From contig JAPLLG010000003.1 in NCBI GenBank assembly GCA_026387665.1, positions 186,001-250,000 on the forward strand: a stretch of DNA of 64,000 nt. Direction: 5' to 3'. The notes under the pieces are model-generated. The model did not search any database, was not told the DNA's origin, and saw nothing but the letters and a program-made list of their open reading frames with translations. The stretch comes from Nitrospirota bacterium. Its GTDB lineage: Bacteria > Nitrospirota > Nitrospiria > Nitrospirales > Nitrospiraceae. The translations under genes were made by a program, and so were the position numbers. Each line of letters opens with the position of its first letter. Within the stretch, counting starts at the first letter, position 1. Positions 1 to 9,418 of the stretch are shown here, piece after piece.

Positions 1-126
1 CCCTTACTGCCTACTCATGACAAATACGTATAGCCTAACCTATTGAAATTACGTACATCGATCGATTGGCGCAGGTTTTGCTTTAACACGCTGGCAGCAG
101 TGCACATCACAATCAAGGAGGATTCG

Positions 127-300
127 ATGGGATGTCCGAAATGCAAAGGCCTCATGATGTTGGAGCGGTTCTCAGACTTCTTTTTGATATTTTACGCCTG
201 GAAGTGCATTAACTGCGGCGCGATCATCGACCGCACCATTTCGAATAACCGGCGGAAGAGCTTGGCCGTTCAGGAACCCCAAGCAGTGGCGACCCGCTAA
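127..300 (+). CDS. small zinc-ribbon protein (57 aa)
   Basis: A short protein with two CxxC knuckles: CPKC just after the start and CINC about 30 residues later, which is the spacing of a small treble-clef or zinc-ribbon fold. The start is the ATG at 127, because AAGGAGG at 115-121 lies five bases upstream; the open frame reaches back to 43 but nothing supports that start. The stretch between the knuckles is rich in Phe, Leu and Tyr and may pack the ribbon. The C-terminal 20 residues look disordered. Similar tiny zinc-ribbon proteins of unknown role are common in Nitrospira-like genomes. It is separate from rsmD, 275 bp downstream. No specific function can be given. Confidence 0.7.
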   Translation: MGCPKCKGLMMLERFSDFFLIFYAWKCINCGAIIDRTISNNRRKSLAVQEPQAVATR

Positions 301-575
301 GACCATCGCGATTCGTCTCCGCTGGTCGCCACTCGTGGTCGCCGTAATCATGCGTCGACCGTATGGCCCCTCATGCCGCTACATCGCCAGGCGGCATTAT
401 AAGCAACCCCACAAAAGTCGTCAAAACGCTTCCATTTCTCACGCCAGCTCCTCGTGACCAGCCGCACCAGCGCGCCGGATAAATCCCGCAAATCTCCGCC
501 ACAGCAGTCACCTTGACCCCTTCAAAAACGCTATGTTAGAGTCAGTTGCTCCTGAAATGCCTCTCACCTGAAATT
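301..575. other. intergenic region upstream of rsmD
   Basis: This stretch of 275 bases has no convincing coding frame, RNA gene or terminator. It must hold the promoter of the rsmD-coaD run, but no consensus -35/-10 pair stands out. Confidence 0.5.
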
Positions 576-1157
576 ATGCGTATCATTGCCGGATCCCACC
601 GAGGCCGACGCCTCAGTGGACCAGAAGGGACGGCTCTCCGCCCCACATCAGATAAGGTTCGTGAGGCCCTCTTTTCGATTCTGGGGCCTCAGGTGATTGG
701 CAGCCGTTTTCTGGATTTGTACGCCGGCACAGGAGCCGTCGGGATTGAAGCCTTAAGCCGTGGCGCCGCAACCGTCACCTTTGTCGAATCAGACCCCAAG
801 GCTGTGAAGCTGTTACAGAAAAATCTACAGGCCTGTCAGCTGCTCGACCGGGCCAAGGTCTGCGTGGGACAGGCCGCCACCTTTCTCGCGCGACAAGACT
901 GGTGGGAAGGCCCCTATGACATCTTCTTTGCGGATCCGCCCTATGCCGCGCTGGATGAGCTAGAGATCCTGATCCATGCCTGGAGACCAGGACTGCTATC
1001 GGAAGAGGCGACCGTGATGATTGAACAGGACTCGCGCACAACATTGCCAGACTCGATCGACCACGCGACCCTGGCGCGGCGATACGTCTACGGCGACACC
1101 GCACTCTATCGGTATCGCCTATCCACATCAGACATGGCAGAGTCACCCGCATCATGA
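576..1157 (+). CDS. rsmD: 16S rRNA (guanine(966)-N2)-methyltransferase RsmD
   Basis: Methylates N2 of G966 in 16S rRNA during 30S assembly, using SAM. The protein opens with MRIIAGSHRGRRL, the conserved RsmD N-terminus, followed by RPTSDKVREALFSIL. It has SAM motif I (LDLYAGTGAVGIEA) near residues 46-59 and the amino-methyltransferase motif DPPY near residue 125. The start at ATG 576 fits the family; the frame also opens at TTG 546, which would add ten unconserved residues. Length (193 aa) is normal. Its stop overlaps the coaD start (ATGA, 1154-1157), so the two are translationally coupled; rsmD-coaD adjacency is common in bacteria. Confidence 0.95.
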   Translation: MRIIAGSHRGRRLSGPEGTALRPTSDKVREALFSILGPQVIGSRFLDLYAGTGAVGIEALSRGAATVTFVESDPKAVKLLQKNLQACQLLDRAKVCVGQAATFLARQDWWEGPYDIFFADPPYAALDELEILIHAWRPGLLSEEATVMIEQDSRTTLPDSIDHATLARRYVYGDTALYRYRLSTSDMAESPAS

Positions 1158-1642
1158 AAATTGGCATCTATCCAGGAACCTTCGATCCCATTACCCACGG
1201 GCACACAGACATCATCACCCGAAGTTTGAAGGTGTTTGATAAAGTGGTGGTCGCCGTCGCGCCGAATCCGGCCAAGCATCCGCTCTTCACGCTAACCGAA
1301 CGGCTGGAGATGATCCGGGTCGTGACGCAGGAGATCCAAGGGGTGGAAGTCACCCACTTCGACGGCCTGCTGGTGGACTATGTCCAACGCTACGGGGCCC
1401 ATGCAATTATCCGGGGGTTGCGGGCTATCTCAGACTTCGAGCATGAGTTTCAGATGGCCCTCATCAATCGCAAAATCGCCAAACAGGTCGAAACGGTCTT
1501 CCTCATGCCCAGCGAGGAATATTCCTATTTATCCTCCACCATCATTAAAGACGTGGCCACCCATGGCGGGGCGCTCACGGAATTCCTGCATCCAGAAGTC
1601 GCACGCCGGCTGCAGGAACGAATCAGGAGTTTGAAAACATGA
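1154..1642 (+). CDS. coaD: phosphopantetheine adenylyltransferase
   Basis: Catalyses the penultimate step of coenzyme A synthesis: 4'-phosphopantetheine plus ATP gives dephospho-CoA plus pyrophosphate. The N-terminal GTFDPITHGHTDII carries the nucleotidyltransferase (T/H)xGH signature, and YSYLSSTIIKDVA near residues 122-134 is the ISSTxxK-type motif. At 162 aa it has the usual length. The ATG overlaps the rsmD stop, and its own stop overlaps the start of the following aminotransferase (ATGA, 1639-1642), so three genes are coupled in one transcript. Confidence 0.97.
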   Translation: MKIGIYPGTFDPITHGHTDIITRSLKVFDKVVVAVAPNPAKHPLFTLTERLEMIRVVTQEIQGVEVTHFDGLLVDYVQRYGAHAIIRGLRAISDFEHEFQMALINRKIAKQVETVFLMPSEEYSYLSSTIIKDVATHGGALTEFLHPEVARRLQERIRSLKT

Positions 1643-2832
1643 AGCTTGCTGCACGTGCAGGGCGGATCGCCCCTTCCCCGACTTTGGCCATGGCGGCCAC
1701 CGCAAAAGCCATGGCGGCCCGCGGAATCGACGTCGCCGACTTTTCGTCCGGGGAGCCGGACTTTGACACGCCGGAACCGGTGAAAGCCGCGGCGGAAGCC
1801 GCGATTCGCGCCGGGTTCACCAAATACACGCCCTCGTCCGGCATCGATGAACTGCGCCAGGCGATTATCGACAAGCTGCAGACCGAGCAAGGGCTACAGT
1901 ACGAGAAGTCTCAAGTGCTAGTCTCCTGCGGCGCCAAACATTCGCTCTACAACCTGGCCGAAGCGCTCCTCGAAGCAGGCGACGAGCTCATCATTCCCGT
2001 TCCCTATTGGGTCTCCTATGCCGACCAGACCCTGCTCAACGACGCCACCCCAGTATTTTTGCAGACCCGCGAAGAGGATGGCTACGCCATTGATGCCAAG
2101 GAGTTGGCGCGGCTGGTGACCCCGCGCACCAAAGCGATCATCGTCAATAGCCCCTGCAACCCGACTGGCGCGACCTACAACCGGGCGACGCTTGAGCAGT
2201 TGGCCGAACTGGCCGTCAGCCGGGATCTGCTCCTGATTTCCGATGAGATTTACGAAAAGGTTCTCTATGACGGCGCGACCCACACGAGCATCGCGTCATT
2301 GGGACCGGAAGTGGCAGCCCGCACCGTTGTGATCAACGGAGTCTCGAAAGCCTATGCCATGACCGGCTGGCGGATCGGCTACGCGGCGGGACCGAAAGAC
2401 CTCTTGACCGCCATGGCCAACATTCAAAGCCAGAGCACGTCCAACCCCTGCTCCATCTCCCAAAAGGCTGCCGTGGTAGCCTTGCGTGAAGGCGATGCCT
2501 TTACGAAAAAGATGGTCACCGAGTTCGACCGGCGGCGGCGCGTGATCGTCGAACGGCTCAACGCCATGCCAGGTGTTCGTTGCAGTATGCCCAGCGGAGC
2601 ATTTTATGCGTTTCCCAATGTGAGCGGATTGCTCGGACGGAAGGGCCCCAGCGGAACCATCTCGACCCCGACCGACCTGGCGAACTATCTCTTGAAGGAA
2701 TTCCAGGTTGCCGTGGTCCCTGGTGAGCCGTTCGGGAGCCACCAGCATATTCGGTTGTCCTATGCGACCAGCATGGAGACGATTGTCCGTGGCATGGATC
2801 GCCTCGACGCGGCGTTCAAACAGCTCACGTAG
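1639..2832 (+). CDS. pyridoxal-phosphate-dependent aminotransferase (aspartate-type, class I)
   Basis: A 397-aa fold-type I aminotransferase. The PLP lysine is K237 in VSKAYAMTGWRIGY. The Asn-Pro-Thr-Gly motif (NSPCNPTGA, about 170-178), the DEIYEKVLY segment (about 202-210) and the substrate-carboxylate arginine in HIRLSYA near the C-terminus are present. This pattern matches the Thermus/Bacillus-type aspartate aminotransferase subgroup (AspC/AspB), which makes aspartate from oxaloacetate and glutamate; some members also act on prephenate. It starts inside the coaD stop codon. Exact substrate choice cannot be read from sequence. Confidence 0.88.
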   Translation: MKLAARAGRIAPSPTLAMAATAKAMAARGIDVADFSSGEPDFDTPEPVKAAAEAAIRAGFTKYTPSSGIDELRQAIIDKLQTEQGLQYEKSQVLVSCGAKHSLYNLAEALLEAGDELIIPVPYWVSYADQTLLNDATPVFLQTREEDGYAIDAKELARLVTPRTKAIIVNSPCNPTGATYNRATLEQLAELAVSRDLLLISDEIYEKVLYDGATHTSIASLGPEVAARTVVINGVSKAYAMTGWRIGYAAGPKDLLTAMANIQSQSTSNPCSISQKAAVVALREGDAFTKKMVTEFDRRRRVIVERLNAMPGVRCSMPSGAFYAFPNVSGLLGRKGPSGTISTPTDLANYLLKEFQVAVVPGEPFGSHQHIRLSYATSMETIVRGMDRLDAAFKQLT

Positions 2833-2906
2833 CTGAGCGCCTCATCATGAGGAGCCCCGCAGCGTGACGAAAACAGATTTTTCGGTTTAGCAGGAGGAAA
2901 CGAATC

Positions 2907-3296
2907 GTGCCAATCTACGAATACCAATGTGACGGCTGCGCAGACCGGTTTGAAGTCAAGCAAAGCATGAAGGACGACGCCCTCACCACCTGCCCGAAGT
3001 GCGGGAAACATGTCCAGCGGTTGATTTCCTCGCCTGCCATCATGTTCAAGGGCAGCGGGTGGTACGTGACCGACTACTCCGACAAAATGAAACCGTCCTC
3101 AGGAAGTGAACCACCGGCACCCAAGACCGGGGAGAAGAAAGAGGCGGCGCCCAGCACATCTGAACAGACGACGTCTGCCGCTCCTGCGACTCCCGCTTCT
3201 CCCCCCGCGTCCGCGCCGGCCAGTGCCCCATCGAGTCCGGCCCCGGCGGCCTCCAGCACCACGACAACCGCACCCTCGTCTTCCGCTGCCAAATAG
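2907..3296 (+). CDS. FmdB-family zinc-ribbon protein with disordered Pro/Ala/Ser tail
   Basis: The first 55 residues are a FmdB-type regulatory zinc ribbon: MPIYEYQCDGC, then CPKCGKHVQRLISSPAIMFKGSGWYVTDY. Two CxxC pairs would bind one zinc. The remaining 70 residues are almost only Pro, Ala, Ser and Thr and are surely disordered. The start is GTG 2907 behind the ribosome site AGGAGG ending about ten bases upstream. FmdB domains were named from a formamidase regulatory protein, but most family members have no proven role. It lies 74 bp after the aminotransferase and converges with the lipoprotein gene at 3315. Confidence 0.85.
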   Translation: MPIYEYQCDGCADRFEVKQSMKDDALTTCPKCGKHVQRLISSPAIMFKGSGWYVTDYSDKMKPSSGSEPPAPKTGEKKEAAPSTSEQTTSAAPATPASPPASAPASAPSSPAPAASSTTTTAPSSSAAK

Positions 3297-3314
3297 GCAG
3301 CGGAGCGAGATGCG

Positions 3315-3725
3315 CTAGCGCGTCGCCTTCGTTGCGGCTTTCTTCTTGGCTGGAACCTTCGGCGCGACCTTGGCCGCTGGCTTGGGTGCGCCAGCCTTCG
3401 GCGTGGTGACTTTCACCGACTTCGCCAGCCGCTCTTGCGCCGCCGCCAGGTTGTTCTGCAAATTACCGATCATGGCCGACTTATCGCGGTTCGCCTTTGT
3501 GAGATCATCCACCTGCGCCTGCAGATCGTCCCGCACCTTCCCAAACGACGCCACTTGATTCTCGAGCTGGGCCTTCTCTGCGGTCACCGTCTGCAGCTCG
3601 GCACGAAGTTGTTCAACTTGCGCCTGGAGTGCCGGGGGCCAGTAATCGCATCCGGACAGACTGACCGCGGACAGTGTGATTGCCGCCACAGCCACAAGGT
3701 TGCGCACCATCATGGTTCGAATCAT
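3315..3725 (-). CDS. lipoprotein with coiled coil and Lys/Ala-rich tail
   Basis: The 136-aa product starts with MIRTMMVRN, a hydrophobic stretch and the lipobox LSGC, so it should be exported and lipidated at that cysteine. Residues about 35-95 form a heptad-rich coiled coil (VEQLRAELQTVTAEKAQLE and on), and the tail is a repetitive Ala/Pro/Lys segment. The frame is open to 3755, but the ATG at 3725 is favoured by AAAGGAGA about six bases upstream. It is the last gene of the purH-purD-tsaC run, 36 bp after tsaC. The basic tail might bind cell wall or polyanions (inference). No named family is recognised. Confidence 0.8.
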   Translation of the reverse strand: MIRTMMVRNLVAVAAITLSAVSLSGCDYWPPALQAQVEQLRAELQTVTAEKAQLENQVASFGKVRDDLQAQVDDLTKANRDKSAMIGNLQNNLAAAQERLAKSVKVTTPKAGAPKPAAKVAPKVPAKKKAATKATR

Positions 3726-3761
3726 CAGGACTCTCCTTTCAATATAAACATACAACCGACT

Positions 3762-4439
3762 TCACCGACTCTCTGCCTCGAGATGCAGGCCATGAGCGGC
3801 CAACTGTTCCGCAATGACGCCTCGCTCGATGGCTCCCTCGCGAACGATTCTGATCGGCCCCCGAACGTCGACGACCGTAGACGGGCGCCCGCCAGGCGTC
3901 AGTCCCGCATCGACGATCAGATCGACCTCTTCACCCAGGTTCGCCTGAACCTCTTCGGCCCTGATTGGCGGCGGAAGGCCTTCCCGATTCGCGCTGGTGC
4001 CGGTCACAGGCCCGACCTGCCGCAAGAGATCGACCAGCGGCTGGCAGCCACTCAGGCGAATGCCCACTGAACCAGTTCCCGCCGTCACGGCATCAGAGAG
4101 CGCCACAGCTGCGGGAAAGACAATCGTCAGCGGTCCGGGCCAGAAGGCGTTCATCAAGACGGTGGCAGCCGGGGGAATCGTCTGAACCAAGGGAGCCAAT
4201 TGAGACTGGTCTCCAATCAGGAGAAGAATCGGTTTTCCCTCGGAGCGGCCCTTGACCCGCCATAACCTGGCCAGAGCCTGTTCGTCGAAGGGGGCTACCG
4301 CCAGTCCGTAGAAACTTTCTGTCGGCAACACGCAAAGGCCGCCCGCTCCGAACAGGCGGCGCATCTGAGCGACAAGCACCGGAACGGTCGAAGCCACATA
4401 ACGCTCGATCTGTGCCATGGCAGGAACCATCAGTCCCAT
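3762..4439 (-). CDS. tsaC: L-threonylcarbamoyladenylate synthase (Sua5/YciO/YrdC family)
   Basis: Makes threonylcarbamoyl-AMP from threonine, bicarbonate and ATP, the first step of t6A37 modification of ANN-decoding tRNAs. The YrdC-domain signature is clear: VLPTESFYGLAVAPFDEQALARL, KGR near residue 63, FWPGPLTIVF, a GSVGIRLSGCQ segment and TGTSANREG. At 225 aa it is the short TsaC form without the Sua5 C-terminal domain. It starts six bases after purD ends, so it is in the purine operon. The first seven residues may not be translated, since internal ATGs follow closely. Confidence 0.92.
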   Translation of the reverse strand: MGLMVPAMAQIERYVASTVPVLVAQMRRLFGAGGLCVLPTESFYGLAVAPFDEQALARLWRVKGRSEGKPILLLIGDQSQLAPLVQTIPPAATVLMNAFWPGPLTIVFPAAVALSDAVTAGTGSVGIRLSGCQPLVDLLRQVGPVTGTSANREGLPPPIRAEEVQANLGEEVDLIVDAGLTPGGRPSTVVDVRGPIRIVREGAIERGVIAEQLAAHGLHLEAESR

Positions 4440-4445
4440 TCTGCG

Positions 4446-5723
4446 TTATGTTGCGTGACGTGCGAACGCCCGGTGCGCTATATCATTCCGGTAATGCGCG
4501 CCGTCAAAGGCAATCGACCGGGTCACGCGATAGGCTTCCGCTTGCGCGACAGCCAGGGTCTTCCCCAATCCTGTAATGCCCAGCACCCGCCCTCCGGCCG
4601 TCACCACCTCGGCGCCGGTTCGTGCTGTGCCTGCATGGAAGACCACCGTCGTCGCATCTGGCGCAGCAGGCAATCCATGAATCGCTCGACCGGTTGGATA
4701 GGAGCCGGGGTACCCTGCCGACGTCATGACGATACAGACCGCCGTGGCATCATGCCACTCGACGCTCAGCTGATCGAGCCGATGTTCGACCACCGCCTCG
4801 ATCACCTCCAGCAAATCCGTCTTGAGCAACGGGAGGACGACTTGCGTTTCCGGATCTCCCATCCTGGCATTGAACTCCAACACGTAGGGTATCCCCTTCA
4901 CAACCATCAGGCCCGCATACAAGACGCCTTGAAAGGGACAACCCATGCGAGACAGGGCCTCGACGGCTGGATAGAGCACCTGCTTCGTAACCTGTTCGCG
5001 CAGAGCTGCAGTACCAAGCGGAGCAGGGCAATAGGCGCCCATGCCACCCGTATTGGGACCCGTATCACCATCGCCGACCCGTTTATGATCTTGTGCCGGC
5101 AGCATCGGCACCACCGTCCGGCCATCCGTGAAGGCCATGATCGTCAGTTCTTCGCCGTCAAGAAACTGCTCGATCAATACGCGCTGACCGGCCTGACCAA
5201 ATACGGCATGTTCCATCGAATCGCGGACGGCCTGCTTCGCCTCCTCGCGGGTCGTCGCGACCACCACGCCCTTCCCCTGCGCCAGTCCATCGGCCTTCAC
5301 CACCACAGGCAGTTCGTGCTGATCGAGATAGGCCAAGGCCGGAGCGAGCTGATCGAAGCTTTGCGCCTTCGCTGTGAGGATCTTCGCGCTGGCCATGATC
5401 TCCTTGGAAAAGACCTTGCTGGCTTCGATGCGAGCGGCGCCCTTTGTCGGGCCGAATATTTTCAGTTTGGCTTTACGGAACTCGTCGACGATGCCCAGCG
5501 CCAGCGGCGCTTCCGGCCCCACGACCGTCAGATCGATCTGCTCCGACTGCACGAAGGCTTTCAGTCCGGCAATATCGTCGGCTTTGATTGGCACGCAGGT
5601 CGCGAGGGATTCGATTCCCGCATTGCCCGGCGCACAATAGAGCGTGGGCTTGCGGGGACTTTGCGCGAGCTTCCACGCCATCGTGTGTTCTCGCCCCCCA
5701 CTCCCGATGACAAGAATCTTCAC
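4446..5723 (-). CDS. purD: phosphoribosylamine-glycine ligase (GAR synthetase)
   Basis: ATP-grasp ligase of purine synthesis joining phosphoribosylamine and glycine. The N-terminus [19 protein letters not shown] is the conserved N-domain. The ATP-grasp core follows with [16 protein letters not shown] and [13 protein letters not shown], then [21 protein letters not shown] and [20 protein letters not shown]. At 425 aa it is normal. It lies downstream of purH on the same strand, 166 bp away, with a palindromic repeat in the gap, and six bases before tsaC. A long open frame on the opposite strand here is a shadow of the GC-rich codon pattern. Confidence 0.97.
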   Translation of the reverse strand: MKILVIGSGGREHTMAWKLAQSPRKPTLYCAPGNAGIESLATCVPIKADDIAGLKAFVQSEQIDLTVVGPEAPLALGIVDEFRKAKLKIFGPTKGAARIEASKVFSKEIMASAKILTAKAQSFDQLAPALAYLDQHELPVVVKADGLAQGKGVVVATTREEAKQAVRDSMEHAVFGQAGQRVLIEQFLDGEELTIMAFTDGRTVVPMLPAQDHKRVGDGDTGPNTGGMGAYCPAPLGTAALREQVTKQVLYPAVEALSRMGCPFQGVLYAGLMVVKGIPYVLEFNARMGDPETQVVLPLLKTDLLEVIEAVVEHRLDQLSVEWHDATAVCIVMTSAGYPGSYPTGRAIHGLPAAPDATTVVFHAGTARTGAEVVTAGGRVLGITGLGKTLAVAQAEAYRVTRSIAFDGAHYRNDIAHRAFARHAT

Positions 5724-5765
5724 CGTCGACTCCTCAGTTCTTTCCTGGAGTGGTACGTGCGGAAC

Positions 5766-5888
5766 GGATGTTCAAACCGGCCTTCCAGCAAGGCCGCAGG
5801 CGAAGGCAAAACCGGAGGCGTAGCCCTCTGGGCTACGTTGAGGATTTTGCCAAGCCGAGAACGAAGCTGGAGGCTGGTTTCAACATCC
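5766..5888 (-). repeat. family A palindromic repeat, copy A1 (between purH and purD)
   Basis: A 123-bp element with outer arms GGATGTTCAAACCGG and CTGGTTTCAACATCC, an inner GTAGCCC/GGGCTAC hairpin, and conserved CAAGGCCGCAGG and GAGAACGAAGCTGG blocks. It matches copies at 50600, 54908 and 60173. Its edge touches the purH stop codon with a single base between, so it sits in the leader of purD mRNA. By position it could stabilise or attenuate the message, like REP/BIME elements (inference). Confidence 0.85.
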
Positions 5889-5889
5889 G

Positions 5890-7440
5890 TCAATGGCGGA
5901 AATGCCTCATCGCCGTCATAATCATCGCCAGCCCCTGCTCGTCTGCGGCTTTGATAATTTCGGCATCGCGAATCGAGCCGCCCGGCTGAATGACCGCCGT
6001 AATGCCGGCTTGGGCCGCCGCATCCAATCCGTCACGGAACGGGAAGAACGCATCCGACGCCATCACGCAGCCCTTGACCGGCATCTGGGCTTTCATGATC
6101 GCCAGCTTCACCGAATCGACCCGGCTCATCTGGCCTGCGCCGATTCCCACCGTCTGCCCCGGCTTCGCATAGATGATCGCGTTCGACTTCACATGTTTGC
6201 AGACCTTCCAGGCAAAGGCACAGGCCGCATATTCTTCGTCCGTCGGTTTCCGCTGGGTCGGAACGTTCAGCGCTCTCAGATCGGTCAAGACCCCAAGGTC
6301 CCGATCCTGCACGATCAAACCACCGACCAGTTTCTTGAGGTCGAAACCCTCCTGCTTCACCTTCATGAGCGGGCCGACATCGAGCAACCGTAGATCCTTT
6401 TTGCGCTTTAATTCCGCGAGGGCATCCTCGGCAAATCCCGGCGCCACGACCACTTCCACAAACGTGGAGGTAATTTCCTTCGCGGCGGCCAGATCCACGG
6501 GGCGGTTGAAGGCAATCACGCCGCCGAAGGCCGAGACAGGATCGGTCTCCCGGGCTTTCACATAGGCCTCGACCGGCGTCGCGCCCAATGCCACGCCGCA
6601 GGGATTATTGTGCTTGATGATGGCGACAGCGATTTCGTCGTACTCTTTCGCCAACTCCAACGCCGAATTGGCATCGAGGAAATTGTTGTACGACATCGCC
6701 TTGCCATGCAGAATCTTCCCGCGGGAGACCGAGGGCTCGGTCGAATGCAATTCCCGGTAGAAGGCCCCCTGCTGATGCGGGTTCTCCCCGTAACGGAGAA
6801 TCTCCGCCCGCTCGAACTGCAAAGACAATATCTTCGGGAACTTCGTCTCGCCCTGCACCTGCTTTTCGAGATACCCGGCAATCAGACTGTCGTAGCGCGC
6901 CGTATGCTGAAACACCTTCATCGCCAGCTCGCGCCGCAACTCATGCGACACAATGCCGGCCTTCGCCGCATCGAGCACACGCTGGTAATCGGTCGGGTCC
7001 ACCACGACCAGGACATCTTCGTGATTCTTGGCGGCAGAACGCAGCATCGAGGGTCCGCCGATGTCGATATTTTCGATGGCCTCTTCGAACGGGCAGCTCG
7101 CTTTTGCGATCGTCGCCTCAAAGGGATAGAGGTTGACCACGACCACGTCGATCGGGCCGATGCCATGCTGCTCCATCTGCGCAACATGGGCCGGCACCGA
7201 ACGCCGCCCCAGCAAGCCGCCATGAATCTTGGGATGCAGGGTTTTGACTCGGCCATCGAGGATTTCCGGCGAGCCGGTATAGGCCGCCACGTCGGTCACC
7301 TTCACGCCGGCTTCGCGCAACGCTTTGGCGGTTCCTCCGGTCGAAAGGATCTCGGCGCCCAAGGCCTCAAGTCCTTTGGCCATCTCCACCACACCGGTCT
7401 TATCTGACACACTGATTAATGCCCGCTTGATGCCGGCCAT
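5890..7440 (-). CDS. purH: bifunctional AICAR transformylase/IMP cyclohydrolase
   Basis: Catalyses the last two steps of IMP synthesis. The N-terminal MGS-like IMP cyclohydrolase domain begins [18 protein letters not shown] and includes [10 protein letters not shown] and [16 protein letters not shown]. The C-terminal transformylase domain carries [41 protein letters not shown] and, close to the end, [15 protein letters not shown]. At 516 aa it is the usual length. It is the first gene of the purH-purD-tsaC-lipoprotein run and diverges from the OmpA gene at 7679. The 238-bp gap should hold both promoters, but none is obvious. Confidence 0.97.
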   Translation of the reverse strand: MAGIKRALISVSDKTGVVEMAKGLEALGAEILSTGGTAKALREAGVKVTDVAAYTGSPEILDGRVKTLHPKIHGGLLGRRSVPAHVAQMEQHGIGPIDVVVVNLYPFEATIAKASCPFEEAIENIDIGGPSMLRSAAKNHEDVLVVVDPTDYQRVLDAAKAGIVSHELRRELAMKVFQHTARYDSLIAGYLEKQVQGETKFPKILSLQFERAEILRYGENPHQQGAFYRELHSTEPSVSRGKILHGKAMSYNNFLDANSALELAKEYDEIAVAIIKHNNPCGVALGATPVEAYVKARETDPVSAFGGVIAFNRPVDLAAAKEITSTFVEVVVAPGFAEDALAELKRKKDLRLLDVGPLMKVKQEGFDLKKLVGGLIVQDRDLGVLTDLRALNVPTQRKPTDEEYAACAFAWKVCKHVKSNAIIYAKPGQTVGIGAGQMSRVDSVKLAIMKAQMPVKGCVMASDAFFPFRDGLDAAAQAGITAVIQPGGSIRDAEIIKAADEQGLAMIMTAMRHFRH

Positions 7441-7678
7441 AGGTCACTCCTTGGAAGACAATCGATTGATAGTATGTGAATCGGAAGGTGCGGCGAAGAA
7501 TAACAAATGACTCCTCTCCTTACAAGGGGAATGCCGCGCCCAGGCATCGAATACCAACCTATTCATCGACTCAGGTCCGACCCGACAGCCCACTGCGCCG
7601 CAGGCCACAAATCCTGCCTGGCACGACTGTACTCAGTATGATAGGTTCAGAAGCGCCTACCGATTACTTTCACACGAG

Positions 7679-8548
7679 ATGTCCTTGATGATGCGTGCAG
7701 CGATTCTTGCAGCAGGGGTTGTGGCACTTGGCCTCCTTGCCGTCCTCTGCTTCCCGCGCCATCTTCCGTCACCGGCTGCCTCGACCTCCCTGACCCAGGC
7801 CACATTTCATGCGCGTTTCGAGCAGGGCATTCTGACCCTCCGTGGCTCACTCCCCACTGAGTCCAGCAAAGCCGCCATCCTGCACCAGGCCCAACAGCTG
7901 TACGGCTCTGCACCTGGCCGCCTGATCGACCAGCTGACGGTGGATCCGGACCTGAGACCGGCAGCCTGGGCAGAGCAGATCCCCGCGATGCTCCCCGTTT
8001 TAGGGCAGATGACCGAGCGAGGCTCGATCATCATCGACGGTCGTTCAATCGTGCTGAGCGGCCGCGTCGACAACGATCAGGTCAAAGCTACTGTCCTGCG
8101 CGACATTGACCCTCTCGTGCAAGCTGGGCTCAATCTGGAAGATTACATTCTGACGGCTCCGCACCAGGCCGCAGCAGTCCCGCTCCAGAAAAAATTGACG
8201 GACCTGCTCTCGCACGCCTCCATCGAGTTTGACTCGAATACCGCCACGCTGACGCCGCGCGGCCGCGCCACACTCGACCGGTTGACCGCACTGTTACAGG
8301 AGACCCCCCAGACTGCCATCGAGATCGGCGGCCATACGGACAAATACGGCGCCCCCGGCTATAACCTTGAACTCAGCCGCCGCCGGGCCGAAACCGTGCG
8401 ACGCTACTTCCTCAATCACAGCCTGACCCATCAATTCACCACCGTCGGCTATGGCGCCTCACGGCCCCTGTCGGCCGCACAAACGAAAGCCGGCTTTCAA
8501 CACAACCGCCGCATCGAATTACGAGTGAAAGGACCGGGCCCTCTATGA
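7679..8548 (+). CDS. OmpA-family protein with BON-like periplasmic region
   Basis: 289 aa. One N-terminal membrane segment (about residues 5-25) is followed by a region with two BON-like beta-alpha units (FEQGILTLRGSLPTES and GRSIVLSGRVDN) and a C-terminal OmpA peptidoglycan-binding domain (IEFDSNTATLTPRG, IEIGGHTDKYGAPGYN, LSRRRAETVRRYF, GASRPL, NRRIELRV). The layout resembles mycobacterial ArfA-type BON-OmpA proteins: a membrane-anchored protein reaching the cell wall. No clear ribosome site precedes ATG 7679, so one of the ATGs at 7688 or 7691 may be used. Its stop overlaps the next gene by ATGA, so the two are coupled. Confidence 0.85.
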   Translation: MSLMMRAAILAAGVVALGLLAVLCFPRHLPSPAASTSLTQATFHARFEQGILTLRGSLPTESSKAAILHQAQQLYGSAPGRLIDQLTVDPDLRPAAWAEQIPAMLPVLGQMTERGSIIIDGRSIVLSGRVDNDQVKATVLRDIDPLVQAGLNLEDYILTAPHQAAAVPLQKKLTDLLSHASIEFDSNTATLTPRGRATLDRLTALLQETPQTAIEIGGHTDKYGAPGYNLELSRRRAETVRRYFLNHSLTHQFTTVGYGASRPLSAAQTKAGFQHNRRIELRVKGPGPL

Positions 8549-9243
8549 CCACGCTCATCGGACAGATGTTGGGCTGCCTCCTGGTTGCGGCGGGAATCGG
8601 CGGAGCGGTTGGATGGCTCCTGCGCCACTTCTCCTCCGGCTCGCGCCCGCAGCAGGGCACGGGTGGCAGTTCCTCCCTGCGCCTCAACAGTCAGGCATTG
8701 GAGAAGCTCCAGCAGGAACTGAACATCAAAGTCGCTGAGACCCGGGCCCTCGAAGAGAAGATGGTCGCATCGGACGCCCTACGCCAATCCACCGAGCAGG
8801 AACTCGCCGCCCAACACGAGCAGGTCCGAACCTTGAGGGAGGAATTGGCTGCGACAAGGCAGCAGATTCTAGAACACGACACGGCGCGCGATGCCTGGAT
8901 CGATACCTACGCCCAGGCCGTCCAGCGCGCGACGGACGAAGCGGCCCGATCACAGAATCTGCGAACCCAGGCCGATGAACTCCAAGACCGGCTAACCCTC
9001 CAGGAGCAGGGGCTGAAAGAAAAAGACCAGCAGCTCGCGGCGCAAACCACGAGGGCCGGCGAAAAAGAGGCAGAGATCGATCGCCTCCGGAAGCGACTGA
9101 TCGAAGTCCAAGCCGCGCTCAGGATTCGGGCAGAGGGCGGCATCGCGCCACGCCAGCCCCAGCAGACCGGCAATCAACTCAGCCTGCAAATCGGCCAGCC
9201 CCATCCGTCAACGGCGCTCCCGACAGACGGCCTCGCGAATTGA
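8545..9243 (+). CDS. membrane-anchored coiled-coil protein
   Basis: 232 aa with one N-terminal membrane helix (IGQMLGCLLVAAGIGGAVGWLL) and a long heptad-rich coiled coil from about residue 50 to 190 that is dense in Glu, Gln and Ala. The tail is short and probably disordered. It starts within the stop of the OmpA/BON gene (8545-8548), so the two products are probably made together and may act as an envelope-spanning or scaffold pair (inference). No named family is recognised. The 175 bp to dnaE hold nothing recognisable. Confidence 0.75.
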   Translation: MTTLIGQMLGCLLVAAGIGGAVGWLLRHFSSGSRPQQGTGGSSSLRLNSQALEKLQQELNIKVAETRALEEKMVASDALRQSTEQELAAQHEQVRTLREELAATRQQILEHDTARDAWIDTYAQAVQRATDEAARSQNLRTQADELQDRLTLQEQGLKEKDQQLAAQTTRAGEKEAEIDRLRKRLIEVQAALRIRAEGGIAPRQPQQTGNQLSLQIGQPHPSTALPTDGLAN

Positions 9244-9418
9244 CATTCGCCCGCGATGCGCAAAGAATCAACTGGCTCACGATTTTCCTGAATCACACTC
9301 GAGTATGTCGCGATGAGAAACCCGGTAATCCGTCTACGCAGACAGCTAACAGCAGTGACCGGCATCGATTGACTTCACTTCTCGTCGCTGACTAGAATCT
9401 TTAAAAGGACATTCCCCC

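Noticed and set aside
5585-5625. A tRNA T-arm-like sequence (GATTCGATTCCCGC)
   Set aside because: It lies inside purD and there is no matching acceptor or anticodon stem.
4455-5921. A 488-codon open frame on the plus strand opposite purD
   Set aside because: It is entirely antisense to purD, a complete and well-conserved gene, and its composition is that of a GC-rich shadow frame; no ribosome site or known domain supports it.
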